From positions 1 through 35,193 of the forward strand of contig RXIK01000146.1 in the NCBI GenBank assembly GCA_004211975.1: DNA of 35,193 nt, given 5' to 3'. Position 1 is the first letter of the stretch, and every line of letters begins with the position of its first letter. This stretch comes from Methanosarcinales archaeon (lineage in GTDB: Archaea; Halobacteriota; Methanosarcinia; Methanosarcinales; Methanogasteraceae). The translations under genes and the position numbers were made by a program. Under the pieces are notes generated by a model. It was not told the DNA's origin and ran no database searches. It saw nothing but the letters and a program-made list of their open reading frames with translations. Below are positions 8,405 to 16,022 of this stretch, in pieces.

Positions 8405-8851
8405 ATGAGCGATGAAATCCGGATTGGAATTATTATATGTGACCGCTACCGCGTGTGTGCCGGGGGCAAGTGTTTAAGGGCGCTTGACAACCGGGAGGGC
8501 GCATTCAGCATTTATGGTGGTAAAGAGGTGAAACTGGTTGGGTATACTGCGTGTGGTGGCTGCCCTGGCGGAAATATTGAGCATGCTCCGGAGGAGATGA
8601 AGAAGAATGGAGTGGATGTGATACACCTTGCCACAGGGCTTGTTGTTGGATATCCGCCATGCTCTCGCGTGACTCGCTTCCGTGACTTTATCCAGGCGAA
8701 GTATGGGGTTGATGTTGTGATCGGGACGCATCCGATCCCCCAGAACTACTATAAAACTCATATGGCACTTGGAACATGGAATTCTCCGCGATGGACCGAG
8801 ATCATCCAGCCGACACTTGCGGATGAAGAGACCCGTCTGTTGTATGACTGA
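8405..8851 (+). CDS. CGGC domain-containing protein
   Basis: 148 residues including the start. It contains conserved cysteine sets IICDRYRVCAGGKCLRAL, YTACGGCPGGN (the CGGC signature) and GYPPCSRVTR, followed by VVIGTHPIPQNYYKTH. This fits the CGGC family (PF08821), predicted to bind metal or an Fe-S centre through its cysteines, common in methanogens and anaerobes. The start is the ATG at 8405, preceded by GGAGG at 8393-8397; the frame extends further upstream but without a ribosome site. The MBL-fold gene begins 11 nt downstream and is probably cotranscribed. The substrate is not known. Confidence 0.85.
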   Translation: MSDEIRIGIIICDRYRVCAGGKCLRALDNREGAFSIYGGKEVKLVGYTACGGCPGGNIEHAPEEMKKNGVDVIHLATGLVVGYPPCSRVTRFRDFIQAKYGVDVVIGTHPIPQNYYKTHMALGTWNSPRWTEIIQPTLADEETRLLYD

Positions 8852-8862
8852 TAAATAACCTG

Positions 8863-9705
8863 ATGCTGGAATTAAGAGTTCTTGTGGATAACAACACCCT
8901 GATAGATCGTTATTTTCAGGGTGAGCCCGGAGTGTCTTACCACCTTCAAGACGGAAGCACCAGGATCCTGTTTGATGCGGGATATTCGGACGTGCTCATA
9001 AGAAATGCGGAGAAGATGGGTATTCATCTGCTGGATATTGATGTTGTAGTACTCTCTCACGGGCATCTTGATCACACGTGGGGTCTTTATCATCTGATCA
9101 AACTCTACACCGAAGCAAGAGTGGAAGATGTGAATTGTGTTAATCCAGCTCTTGTAGCTCATCCTTCCGCATTTTTAACCCGAACGGTTGACGGCATCCC
9201 GGAGGTCGGCTCTTTGATCTCGGAAGACAAGTTGTGCTGCCACTTCAACATGCGATTAAGCAGGGAACCCCTGTGGCTGACTGATAACCTGGTTTTTCTC
9301 GGTGAGATCGAACGAACGAATGATTTTGAAGCGATGGTGCCGATTGGGAAAATCCTGCTGGATGGAACTAACGAAGACGATTATGTGCTTGATGATTCCG
9401 CTCTGGTTTACACATCACCTAAAGGGCTTACGATCGTTACGGGTTGTTCACATGCCGGGATCTGCAACATCATTGAGTATGCAAAGAAAGTCTGTGGCGA
9501 TGATCGAGTGGTTGACATAATTGGGGGATTTCACCTGCTTGAGCCCTCTTGCGAACAACTGCAGGGAACGCTTGAGTACATGAAGGAATTACAGCCGGGA
9601 ACTGTGCATGCCGCCCACTGCACTGACTTGAACTCAAAGATTATGCTGTCTCAAGTTGTGGACCTGCGGGAGGTGGGTGTGGGCTTGAGCTTGGTGTATG
9701 AATGA
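8863..9705 (+). CDS. MBL-fold metallohydrolase, COG1237-like
   Basis: 280-residue metallo-beta-lactamase-fold protein. The metal-binding signature is SHGHLDHTWGLYHL (about residues 66-79), followed by TGCSHAGICNII, DIIGGFHLLEP and VHAAHCTD, which supply the later His and Asp ligands. An early Asp precedes in ILFDAGYSD. The GCSHAGI and GGFHL pattern is that of the COG1237 group, related to the archaeal enzyme making 7,8-dihydropterin-6-methyl-4-(beta-D-ribofuranosyl)aminobenzene-5'-phosphate in methanopterin synthesis. The exact reaction is not settled by sequence. It follows the CGGC gene by 11 nt, and its end is convergent with the cupin gene. Confidence 0.8.
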   Translation: MLELRVLVDNNTLIDRYFQGEPGVSYHLQDGSTRILFDAGYSDVLIRNAEKMGIHLLDIDVVVLSHGHLDHTWGLYHLIKLYTEARVEDVNCVNPALVAHPSAFLTRTVDGIPEVGSLISEDKLCCHFNMRLSREPLWLTDNLVFLGEIERTNDFEAMVPIGKILLDGTNEDDYVLDDSALVYTSPKGLTIVTGCSHAGICNIIEYAKKVCGDDRVVDIIGGFHLLEPSCEQLQGTLEYMKELQPGTVHAAHCTDLNSKIMLSQVVDLREVGVGLSLVYE

Positions 9706-9712
9706 ACCCAAT

Positions 9713-10057
9713 CTAAGCCAGCATGCAAGCAGTCTCTTTGTGCCTGAAGACAAAGAACACCGCGGGCTCCTGGCAGTTTGTCCGGTGCCTGACTCCTGCT
9801 GGCACCAGAACGCCTGTGCCCGGTCTCAGCATGATTGTGGACGTGTCAGACTCGATTGTGGCAACGCCCTTGTAATTAAGGAAGAACTCATCGTAGTCAT
9901 GAACATACCACTTGCCCTCACCCTCGCAGAGCACCGCCCTTAGCAGCGAGTCACCCACAAACACCATGTCATAGGGACGCCGGGGCGACGTTATCTGTTT
10001 CACTTCCTCTTCAAACATGATAGCTTCTATATCCTGATTAGTGCTGGTCTGTGTCAT
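9713..10057 (-). CDS. Cupin-domain protein
   Basis: 114-residue single cupin. Motif 1 is degenerate: WYVHDYDEFFLNYKG keeps His, Asp and Glu but not the full G(X)5HXH. Motif 2 is LRPGTGVLVPAGVRHRTN with the typical PxG...H. The fold is compatible with a metal-dependent isomerase, dioxygenase or ligand-binding role; function is unassigned. Its ATG overlaps the stop of the ketopantoate-reductase-like gene (ATGA), so the two are translationally coupled. A second ATG (10018) would give a shorter N-terminus. Confidence 0.8.
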   Translation of the reverse strand: MTQTSTNQDIEAIMFEEEVKQITSPRRPYDMVFVGDSLLRAVLCEGEGKWYVHDYDEFFLNYKGVATIESDTSTIMLRPGTGVLVPAGVRHRTNCQEPAVFFVFRHKETACMLA

Positions 10058-11004
10058 GTGGATCTGAAAACCTCCTTTGCCTTAACCATCCTGACGACAG
10101 CGTTGTTATACGGCGTCTTAATCCCGTATTCCGCGCCCAGTTCCGCTACTTTTCCGTTTATATAGTCTATCTCGGTAACTTTCCCGCGAACGATGTCCTG
10201 CAACATGGATGATCTGTGATCTCTTGTTGGGGGAAGCAACTGGCTCCATAATACCTGCATATACGCGTCAGGAGCGTTCATGCCAGGGTCCATGCCAGCG
10301 GCTTTCGCCACCCGGAATGCTTCGGAGATCATCTCTCCTGCGAGCCATCTGGTATGTGGATTATCGGCAATCTCACCGTATGTTACCTCGAATATAGCGG
10401 ATAACGGGTTTAATGCGATATTATACAGGGCTTTGTGCCAGATCTCCCGCATAATGTTATCAGATGGTTTTGTCGGGATTCCCGCGCTTTCAAGCATCCC
10501 TGCAATGTGTTTTGCACGCGGGGTTGGGGTGGTGCCGCCACGGGTCTCGCCGATAAGGGTCTCTGATGCGATGACCGTTACCCTGACCGCCCCGGGCTTG
10601 GGCACGACTGCGCCAAAGATCGCCATCCCTCCCACCGTCCGCGCACCACCCACAATTTCTGCGAGCGTCTCCACGTTCCCAAGCCCGTTTTGCATGGACA
10701 CGATGACTGTGTCCGGTCCAAGCATTGGAAGCGCGGCTCTTGCGGCTGTTTTCGTATCATACGACTTAACCGTCAGAAAGACGATGTCATACGCCTCGTG
10801 TGGTGGTGATGTCACTGCGTTCAGGTTGGTCACAATGTGCTCCCCCCAGATCCCGGTGATGCAAAGCCCGTTTTCACGGATCGCTTTGATGTGAGGGTCT
10901 CGTCCTATCAGTGTCACCTCAACACCCTGCCCGGATTTTGCAATCATGCCGCCAATCGCGGAACCGATGGCGCCAGCACCCATTATTGCAACCGATTTTT
11001 TCAC
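10054..11004 (-). CDS. Ketopantoate reductase-like (ApbA/PanE family)
   Basis: NAD(P)H-dependent 2-dehydropantoate 2-reductase family protein of 316 residues from the GTG start. The Rossmann motif VAIMGAGAIGSAIGGMIAKS is at the N-terminus, followed by VSMQNGLGN (family NGxGN) and a C-terminal helical domain with EIWHKALYNIALNPLSAI and the catalytic Lys in HKALYN. In pantothenate synthesis the enzyme makes pantoate; without panB nearby, a related 2-oxoacid reduction is also possible. The frame stays open 71 codons upstream to a GTG at 11217, but that stretch carries short DNA repeats and encodes an unlikely basic tail. The start at 11004 puts the Rossmann motif at residue 4, as usual. It is coupled to the cupin gene downstream. 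Confidence 0.85.
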   Translation of the reverse strand: MKKSVAIMGAGAIGSAIGGMIAKSGQGVEVTLIGRDPHIKAIRENGLCITGIWGEHIVTNLNAVTSPPHEAYDIVFLTVKSYDTKTAARAALPMLGPDTVIVSMQNGLGNVETLAEIVGGARTVGGMAIFGAVVPKPGAVRVTVIASETLIGETRGGTTPTPRAKHIAGMLESAGIPTKPSDNIMREIWHKALYNIALNPLSAIFEVTYGEIADNPHTRWLAGEMISEAFRVAKAAGMDPGMNAPDAYMQVLWSQLLPPTRDHRSSMLQDIVRGKVTEIDYINGKVAELGAEYGIKTPYNNAVVRMVKAKEVFRST

Positions 11005-11021
11005 AAAAAATCGAGTAAAAA

Positions 11022-11161
11022 CTGCCCTCCGGGTGGGGACTGGCGATATACGTCTTAATCGGGTGAGAAATGCCCTCCGGGGTGGAAGCCAGTTTTTGAT
11101 CAAACTTTTGTGAAAAGTTTGGTGGAAAGTTTGCGAGTGAGAAATGCCCTTCCGGGTGTGG
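11022..11161. repeat. Three degenerate GC-rich repeats plus hairpin
   Basis: TGCCCTCCGGGTGGGGAC (11022-11039), TGCCCTCCGGGGTGGAAG (11070-11088) and TGCCCTTCCGGGTGTGG (11144-11161) are related, and the first and third are followed by the shared piece GCGATATAC. Between the second and third lies a perfect 8-bp hairpin, AAACTTTT-GTG-AAAAGTTT (11102-11120). All lie in the gap between the binding-protein gene and the reductase gene. Confidence 0.7.
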
Positions 11162-11213
11162 TTAGCGATATACATTTTCGTTGAAAAAAAATAAACCGCC
11201 GGGTGGCGGGTGT

Positions 11214-12500
11214 TCACTCAACTGTTATTGTTTCGCCCAGCGTGACGTTTCCGTCGTCTGTTATCTGCCACTTGCAATATTCGCCGAAGACATCGCCGAC
11301 ACTGTCAAAGGTAATCTCTCCTGATGCACCCTGATAATTAATCTCTGTTCCATTCCTGATCAGTGCAAGCGCCGTTCCAATGTCAGAAACCTCTTCGCCG
11401 GGTGCGTTTGCCACGGCTGGTATCATATCCCTGATCGCGGTTCCGTCTGCGCTCCCTGATTTCTCGATCGCAAGAGCGATTATCGCAGCCGCATCATACG
11501 TGTTCGAGCTGAATATGGAAGGTTCTCTCCCGAATTCTGCCTCGTACGTTGTTGCAAAGACATCATGCGCAGGACCTGCAGCCCGCGGGTCTGGTGTCGT
11601 CCCTGCAAAACCTGTCACGATGTATTTGCCTTCAGTGTCCTTCCCGACCTTATCAGCCAGTTCATCGGTGCGCATACCCTCTGAAAGCAGCCAGTCGCGT
11701 GCGTCCATGGCGCCTTTCTCGTACGCTGCTTTGAGGATTATGCTTCCGGTGTCAGGGTAGCCAACAAGAACAATAACGTCCGGATCGCTCGCAGATACCT
11801 TGTCAACCTCTGAATCAAACGTTGCTGCGGTTGATTCATATTTAACACGGTCAACAATCGTTCCACCGAGTTTTTCGAACTCTTCCTTGAAGATCGCCTC
11901 AAATCCTACTCCGTAATCGTTGTTGATAACAATCGTGCTTGCGGTGGCATATCCTGTGTCATTCGCAAGTTTCGCCATCGCTTTGCCCTGTAGTGCGTCT
12001 GATGGGACTGTTCTCCAGTAGAACCCGTCATCTTCGTATGTTGTGAAGTCAGGTCCGGTGTTGGACGGGGATATCTGGACGATCTTGTTGTTGATCGCTA
12101 TGTTAATTATTGCCATGCTCGGACCGCTTCCCGCAGCGCCGATCACTGCCGGAACCTTATCAACGGTCGCCAGTTGGTTCATCGCATCGTTTGCGATGGT
12201 TGTTGATGTCCCGGAGTCCATCGTGACAAGAGTGACATCGCTGCCAAGAACGCCGCCATTCTCGTTCACCTGCTTTATCGCAAGCCGCGCTCCATCCTCC
12301 ATCGATCCACCAAAAGCGGCAAGGTCTCCGGTGAGCGGCAGCAGCGTGCCGATCTTAACCGTCTGTTCTGTCGTTGCATCCTCATGCCCGGATTCTGCGC
12401 CCTCAACACCTTCCTGATCCGACGGGGTCACACAACCCGATGCCAGAACGAGAGCAAGAACCGCAAGGATTGTCAGGTACTTTATTCCCTTCAAAATCAT
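11214..12500 (-). CDS. Branched-chain amino acid-type ABC substrate-binding lipoprotein
   Basis: 428-residue extracellular solute-binding protein of the LivJ/LivK (type I periplasmic-binding) family. The signal peptide ends in a lipobox, LALVLASGC (Cys22), so it is probably a membrane-anchored lipoprotein. The mature part opens with a Glu/Asp-rich linker and then VKIGTLLPLTGDLAAFGGSM, GARLAIKQVNENGG and VIGAAGSGPSMAI, diagnostic for the family. A strong ribosome site, GAGGAGGT, lies just before the ATG. No LivH/M/G/F permease or ATPase genes are in the window, so the ligand and transporter are unknown. The reductase and cupin genes follow on the same strand after a repeat-containing gap. Confidence 0.9.
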   Translation of the reverse strand: MILKGIKYLTILAVLALVLASGCVTPSDQEGVEGAESGHEDATTEQTVKIGTLLPLTGDLAAFGGSMEDGARLAIKQVNENGGVLGSDVTLVTMDSGTSTTIANDAMNQLATVDKVPAVIGAAGSGPSMAIINIAINNKIVQISPSNTGPDFTTYEDDGFYWRTVPSDALQGKAMAKLANDTGYATASTIVINNDYGVGFEAIFKEEFEKLGGTIVDRVKYESTAATFDSEVDKVSASDPDVIVLVGYPDTGSIILKAAYEKGAMDARDWLLSEGMRTDELADKVGKDTEGKYIVTGFAGTTPDPRAAGPAHDVFATTYEAEFGREPSIFSSNTYDAAAIIALAIEKSGSADGTAIRDMIPAVANAPGEEVSDIGTALALIRNGTEINYQGASGEITFDSVGDVFGEYCKWQITDDGNVTLGETITVE

Positions 12501-12504
12501 TACC

Positions 12505-12512
12505 TCCTCTTT
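12505..12512 (-). promoter_or_regulatory. Strong ribosome binding site
   Basis: On the minus strand GAGGAGGT precedes the binding-protein ATG with a short spacer. It is an almost perfect match to the archaeal anti-Shine-Dalgarno and fixes the start at 12500. Confidence 0.6.
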
Positions 12513-12646
12513 GTTTCGTATGCGTTTAGCACCCCATATCCAAATAGCCGGAAAGGGCGCGTCTCTGGCAAAGCCGATGTCAGACCAGCCAGTTCACGCA
12601 TATCCGCTTGCCTGCAGCATCACCAGCCAAAATTAATTGATTAATG

Positions 12647-12656
12647 TTATATAAAT
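12647..12656 (+). promoter_or_regulatory. TATA box upstream of the VWA gene
   Basis: TTATATAAAT is a near-consensus archaeal TATA element. A transcript start near 12677 would allow starts at 12699, 12702 or 12759. Confidence 0.5.
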
Positions 12657-12698
12657 GTTCTGTGCGGGTTGTGGCGGTGGGGCTGGGCTGGGGTGGTA

Positions 12699-15146
12699 AT
12701 GATGAAGGGCGTCACAGCAACACCTTTACAATTCCCCGGCACAAAACGGTACGCACTCATGTATCTGGCACACCCAAGCATCCTTCTGCTGACGATCCCG
12801 GTACTCGTGGCAACAGCGTACCTGCTCCGCAAGGGGCACCGGAAAGGAATACTTGTAACCCGCGCCGCCGTATTCATCCTGCTAATCATATCGCTCGCAT
12901 CCCCCTGCGATCTGGTATCACAGACCATCTTTGATGAAACGCCAAGCATCACCATCATCGATGACCACACTGACAGCATGGCGCTATTTAACAACAACAC
13001 CGGGTTGCGGGTGTATGAACAACTTAAAAGCCGCACTCCAACCGAGATCCGGCAGATCACCGGGAGCAGGACTGCGATCGGGGATGCAGTCACCGAGTTT
13101 TCCCGTGGAAACGACAATATCCTGCTTGTGAGCGATGGAAACAACAATCACGGGCTTGATCTGGCTGACACCATCGCTTTTGCGCAGGCGGTTAATACCA
13201 CGGTCTGCGCTATCCGGCTGGAACCAGAGCACAGTGACCTCAGCGTCGAAATATCCGGCGGAAAGGACGTGATCGTGGAAAGCGAGCAATCGTTTGCCAT
13301 CACGGTGCGGCAGGCAGAAAGCAACGGGAGGAAATCAGAATACACGCTCTCCGTATGGATCGATGACACCAAAGTGAACGAGCAGGAGGTTCGTCAGACC
13401 GAACGGAAAAAGAGCATACCGATCACACACACCTTCACAGAACTTGGATCCCACACCATAAAAGCGGAAATTGTGACCCTGAGCGATGATACAAGGAAGA
13501 TCAACAACGTATTCTACAAATCAGTCTATGTGGTCCCGAAGCCAACGATTTTATCGGTGTGTGACCAAAGCTCTCCACTATCACAAACGATTTCTGAACT
13601 GTATGATGCAACAACCGTCAGTTCGGCAACATCAATTGATCCCGCCAGGCAACTTGCAGTGGTGCTTGATAATATCCATGCAAACGACCTTGACAAGGGT
13701 GAAATCGAGCGGCTGGGCGCATATCTCAGGAATGGCGGCGGACTCGTGGTTGTCGGGGGCGACCGGGCGTATGACACGGGTGGCTATTATAACTCACCTC
13801 TTGGGTTTGAGACGCTGCTTCCAGTGAAATCAAAGGAAAGTGCAGGGGAAGGGTCAAACGTTGGTGTGGTGATCGTGATTGATATTTCGGGGAGTGTTGG
13901 TACGGCTTACGGTGATAATACGGCGCTTAGTATGGAGAAGGCACTTGCAATCAACATATTGCGAGGGATTAACATAAACGACCACATCGGCGCCATAGCA
14001 TTCACTAACAAGGCACACATTGTATCTCCACTGACAAGAGGTCTGTATAAGAGTACAATCGAGGAAAAGATCACACGATTAACTCATGGTGGACGCACTT
14101 ATATAGACACCGCACAAAATGCCGCTTCTGAAATGCTCGAGGGATACGCGGGTGCAAAGAGTGTGATCATCATCTCTGATGGGAAAACAAGCAAGGGCGA
14201 TACGTGTATTGGTCTTGCCAGAAGCATGGCTGATGCTGGCATCACCACCTACGCGGTCGGCGTTGGCGCGACAACAGATGAGGATTTCATGCGGTCACTG
14301 GCATCAGCAGGCGGAGGAATCTACTACAAACCGGCAGAATCCGAGCGGCTGAACGTTATCTTTGGAGAGAAGCCTGATGAGCCGGATGACACGACAAAAG
14401 GTGATTTTTCAATCATTGTTCTGAACCCAAACCATTTTATCAGCGAGAATCTCGAATTATCAGGCTCGCTCACCGGTTACAACAAGGTCACCCCAAAGAC
14501 CGGTGCGCAGACGCTTGTCACAACCGGGGCGGGAAAGCCGATTGTGACTGCATGGCGGTTTGGCATGGGGCATGTGGTCGCGCTCAGCACCGATGACGGC
14601 GCGGGGTGGTCTGGCACGCTTTACAGCGGCGAGAACGCGCTCCTGATCTCGAGAATGATTAACTGGGCGGTCGGAGACCCGAGAAGAAACGACGATATTG
14701 TGATATCTGCCGACGACATCTATCTTGGCGACGATGCAATCATCAATATCCGATCAAAGACGGTTCCAAGCATAACTCTCGATGGAACAAAACTTGAACT
14801 CTCACAGGTTGATGAAGACCAATATCAGGCATCGATCACCGCGGATTCACAGGGGTTTCTAGATATTTCCGGGTACGTGATCGCTGTGAACTATCCTATG
14901 GAATTCCGTGATGTCGGGTTCTCAGAAGATCTTATTAGCACGATAGAGATGTTTGGCGGGGGTGGCGGAGTTTATGCAGAGGATGATGTTGAGCTGCTGA
15001 TTGCGCACCTGAAAGAGCGCTCAACGCGCACGGTGGAGGAGCCAGAGGAGAAGCGACTGCCGTTTTTACTTGCGGCGATGATGATCTTTCTCGGGGAGGT
15101 TGTGGTGCGAAGGCTGCGGGAGATTAAGAGGCTGCGGAAAGGATGA
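12699..15146 (+). CDS. Membrane-anchored VWA-domain protein
   Basis: About 815 residues. Two N-terminal hydrophobic helices (YLAHPSILLLTIPVLVATAY and VTRAAVFILLIISL) are followed by an extracellular part, and there is a C-terminal helix (PFLLAAMMIFLGEVVV) with a basic tail. An N-terminal VWA-like domain has DDHTDSM, a DxTxS variant of the metal-ion-dependent adhesion site. A glutamine-amidotransferase-like segment follows (GAYLRNGGGLVVVGGDRAYD). A second, canonical VWA domain has VIVIDISGSVG near residue 394 and SVIIISDGKTSKGD. The layout resembles BatA/YegL-like membrane VWA proteins; no MoxR ATPase is nearby. Start choice is uncertain: 12699 follows GGGGTGG, while 12759 (MYLAHPSI) sits directly before the first helix. 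carS begins 70 nt later. Confidence 0.85.
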   Translation: MMKGVTATPLQFPGTKRYALMYLAHPSILLLTIPVLVATAYLLRKGHRKGILVTRAAVFILLIISLASPCDLVSQTIFDETPSITIIDDHTDSMALFNNNTGLRVYEQLKSRTPTEIRQITGSRTAIGDAVTEFSRGNDNILLVSDGNNNHGLDLADTIAFAQAVNTTVCAIRLEPEHSDLSVEISGGKDVIVESEQSFAITVRQAESNGRKSEYTLSVWIDDTKVNEQEVRQTERKKSIPITHTFTELGSHTIKAEIVTLSDDTRKINNVFYKSVYVVPKPTILSVCDQSSPLSQTISELYDATTVSSATSIDPARQLAVVLDNIHANDLDKGEIERLGAYLRNGGGLVVVGGDRAYDTGGYYNSPLGFETLLPVKSKESAGEGSNVGVVIVIDISGSVGTAYGDNTALSMEKALAINILRGININDHIGAIAFTNKAHIVSPLTRGLYKSTIEEKITRLTHGGRTYIDTAQNAASEMLEGYAGAKSVIIISDGKTSKGDTCIGLARSMADAGITTYAVGVGATTDEDFMRSLASAGGGIYYKPAESERLNVIFGEKPDEPDDTTKGDFSIIVLNPNHFISENLELSGSLTGYNKVTPKTGAQTLVTTGAGKPIVTAWRFGMGHVVALSTDDGAGWSGTLYSGENALLISRMINWAVGDPRRNDDIVISADDIYLGDDAIINIRSKTVPSITLDGTKLELSQVDEDQYQASITADSQGFLDISGYVIAVNYPMEFRDVGFSEDLISTIEMFGGGGGVYAEDDVELLIAHLKERSTRTVEEPEEKRLPFLLAAMMIFLGEVVVRRLREIKRLRKG

Positions 15147-15216
15147 TCGGTTGCAGGCAGCAGCAAAACAACAAGAACCGGATCATTAATATGAGCCTGC
15201 AACCAACACCACCACC

Positions 15217-15744
15217 GTGTTTGACACGATCATCATCGCATTATGGCTGATGCTGCCTGCATACCTGCCAAACCCCTGCGCAGCGTTATTCGGGCGCGGC
15301 CTCCCCATTGATTTTGGCAGGAACTTCGCCGATGGAAGGCGAACACTCGGCGACGGGAAAACATATATCGGCTTCTTTGCCGGAAGTGCGGCAGGCATCG
15401 CAATCGGTTTGATCCAGATGTGGGCTGCACCACATTATTCGTTTTTTCCAATGTTCACCATGAAAGCCATCTTCTGCCTCTCGATCGGATCGTTGCTTGG
15501 AGATCTTGGGATGAGCTTTGTAAAACGAAGAATCGGGCTTGAGCGCGGGGCGTCATTCCCGATCGCAGACCAGCTCGACTTTGTGGCGGGCGCATGGCTA
15601 CTGACATTCATCGTTGCGCGAGAATGGTTTGTTTCGAACTTTACTATCTGGATTGTAATCACCATACTAATTATCACTCCGATTATGCATAGAATCACCA
15701 ACATAATCGGATATAAACTCGGAACAAAGGATGTGCCATGGTGA
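15217..15744 (+). CDS. carS: CDP-archaeol synthase
   Basis: Integral membrane enzyme that transfers CMP from CTP to unsaturated archaetidic acid (2,3-digeranylgeranylglyceryl phosphate), the activation step before polar head groups are added. The 175 residues and about five hydrophobic segments match the family. The motif GDLGMSFVKRRIGLERGASF followed by PIADQLDF contains the CdsA-like D...S..KR pattern and the conserved D.LDF. N-terminal LMLPAYLPNPCAALFGRG is also typical. The start is a GTG at 15217. The stop overlaps the ATG of pcc1 by 7 nt, and truD follows, so lipid and tRNA modification genes are cotranscribed here. Confidence 0.92.
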   Translation: MFDTIIIALWLMLPAYLPNPCAALFGRGLPIDFGRNFADGRRTLGDGKTYIGFFAGSAAGIAIGLIQMWAAPHYSFFPMFTMKAIFCLSIGSLLGDLGMSFVKRRIGLERGASFPIADQLDFVAGAWLLTFIVAREWFVSNFTIWIVITILIITPIMHRITNIIGYKLGTKDVPW

Positions 15745-16022
15745 AAGATAACTATCAGGGAGTTATCACCATAAAATGTCCTGATGCATCGGTGATTAAG
15801 GATGCGATTGCTCCGGACAATCTGCGGAACATGGCGATGCATAGCACCGGCGCGTCGCTGGTCGTTGAGATCACGGCGCCGAGGCTTGGAACACTGATAA
15901 GCACGGTTGACGACCTGCTGATGAATGTGAAGATTGCATGTGAACTGGCTGCCACCGTGCAGGCGTCGGCAGCTGCTGATTGCAGTCAACCAAAAGGAGC
16001 GAATAAGAATAACATTAATTGA
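15738..16022 (+). CDS. KEOPS complex subunit Pcc1
   Basis: 94-residue Pcc1, the dimerising subunit of the KEOPS complex, which makes N6-threonylcarbamoyladenosine at position 37 of ANN-decoding tRNAs. The C-terminal helix STVDDLLMNVKIACELA with the LLMNVK core is the family hallmark, preceded by the beta-strand pair GVITIKCPD and SLVVEITAPRLGTL. The start ATG overlaps the carS stop by 7 nt. The 3' end overlaps the open frame of truD. A tail after residue 77 (SAAADCSQPKGANKNNIN) looks non-conserved and covers the truD ribosome site. Confidence 0.85.
   Translation: MVKDNYQGVITIKCPDASVIKDAIAPDNLRNMAMHSTGASLVVEITAPRLGTLISTVDDLLMNVKIACELAATVQASAAADCSQPKGANKNNIN

Noticed and set aside
11005-11217. 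71-codon N-terminal extension of the ketopantoate-reductase-like protein
   Set aside because: It encodes repeat-derived basic sequence before the Rossmann motif, which in this family lies at the extreme N-terminus.
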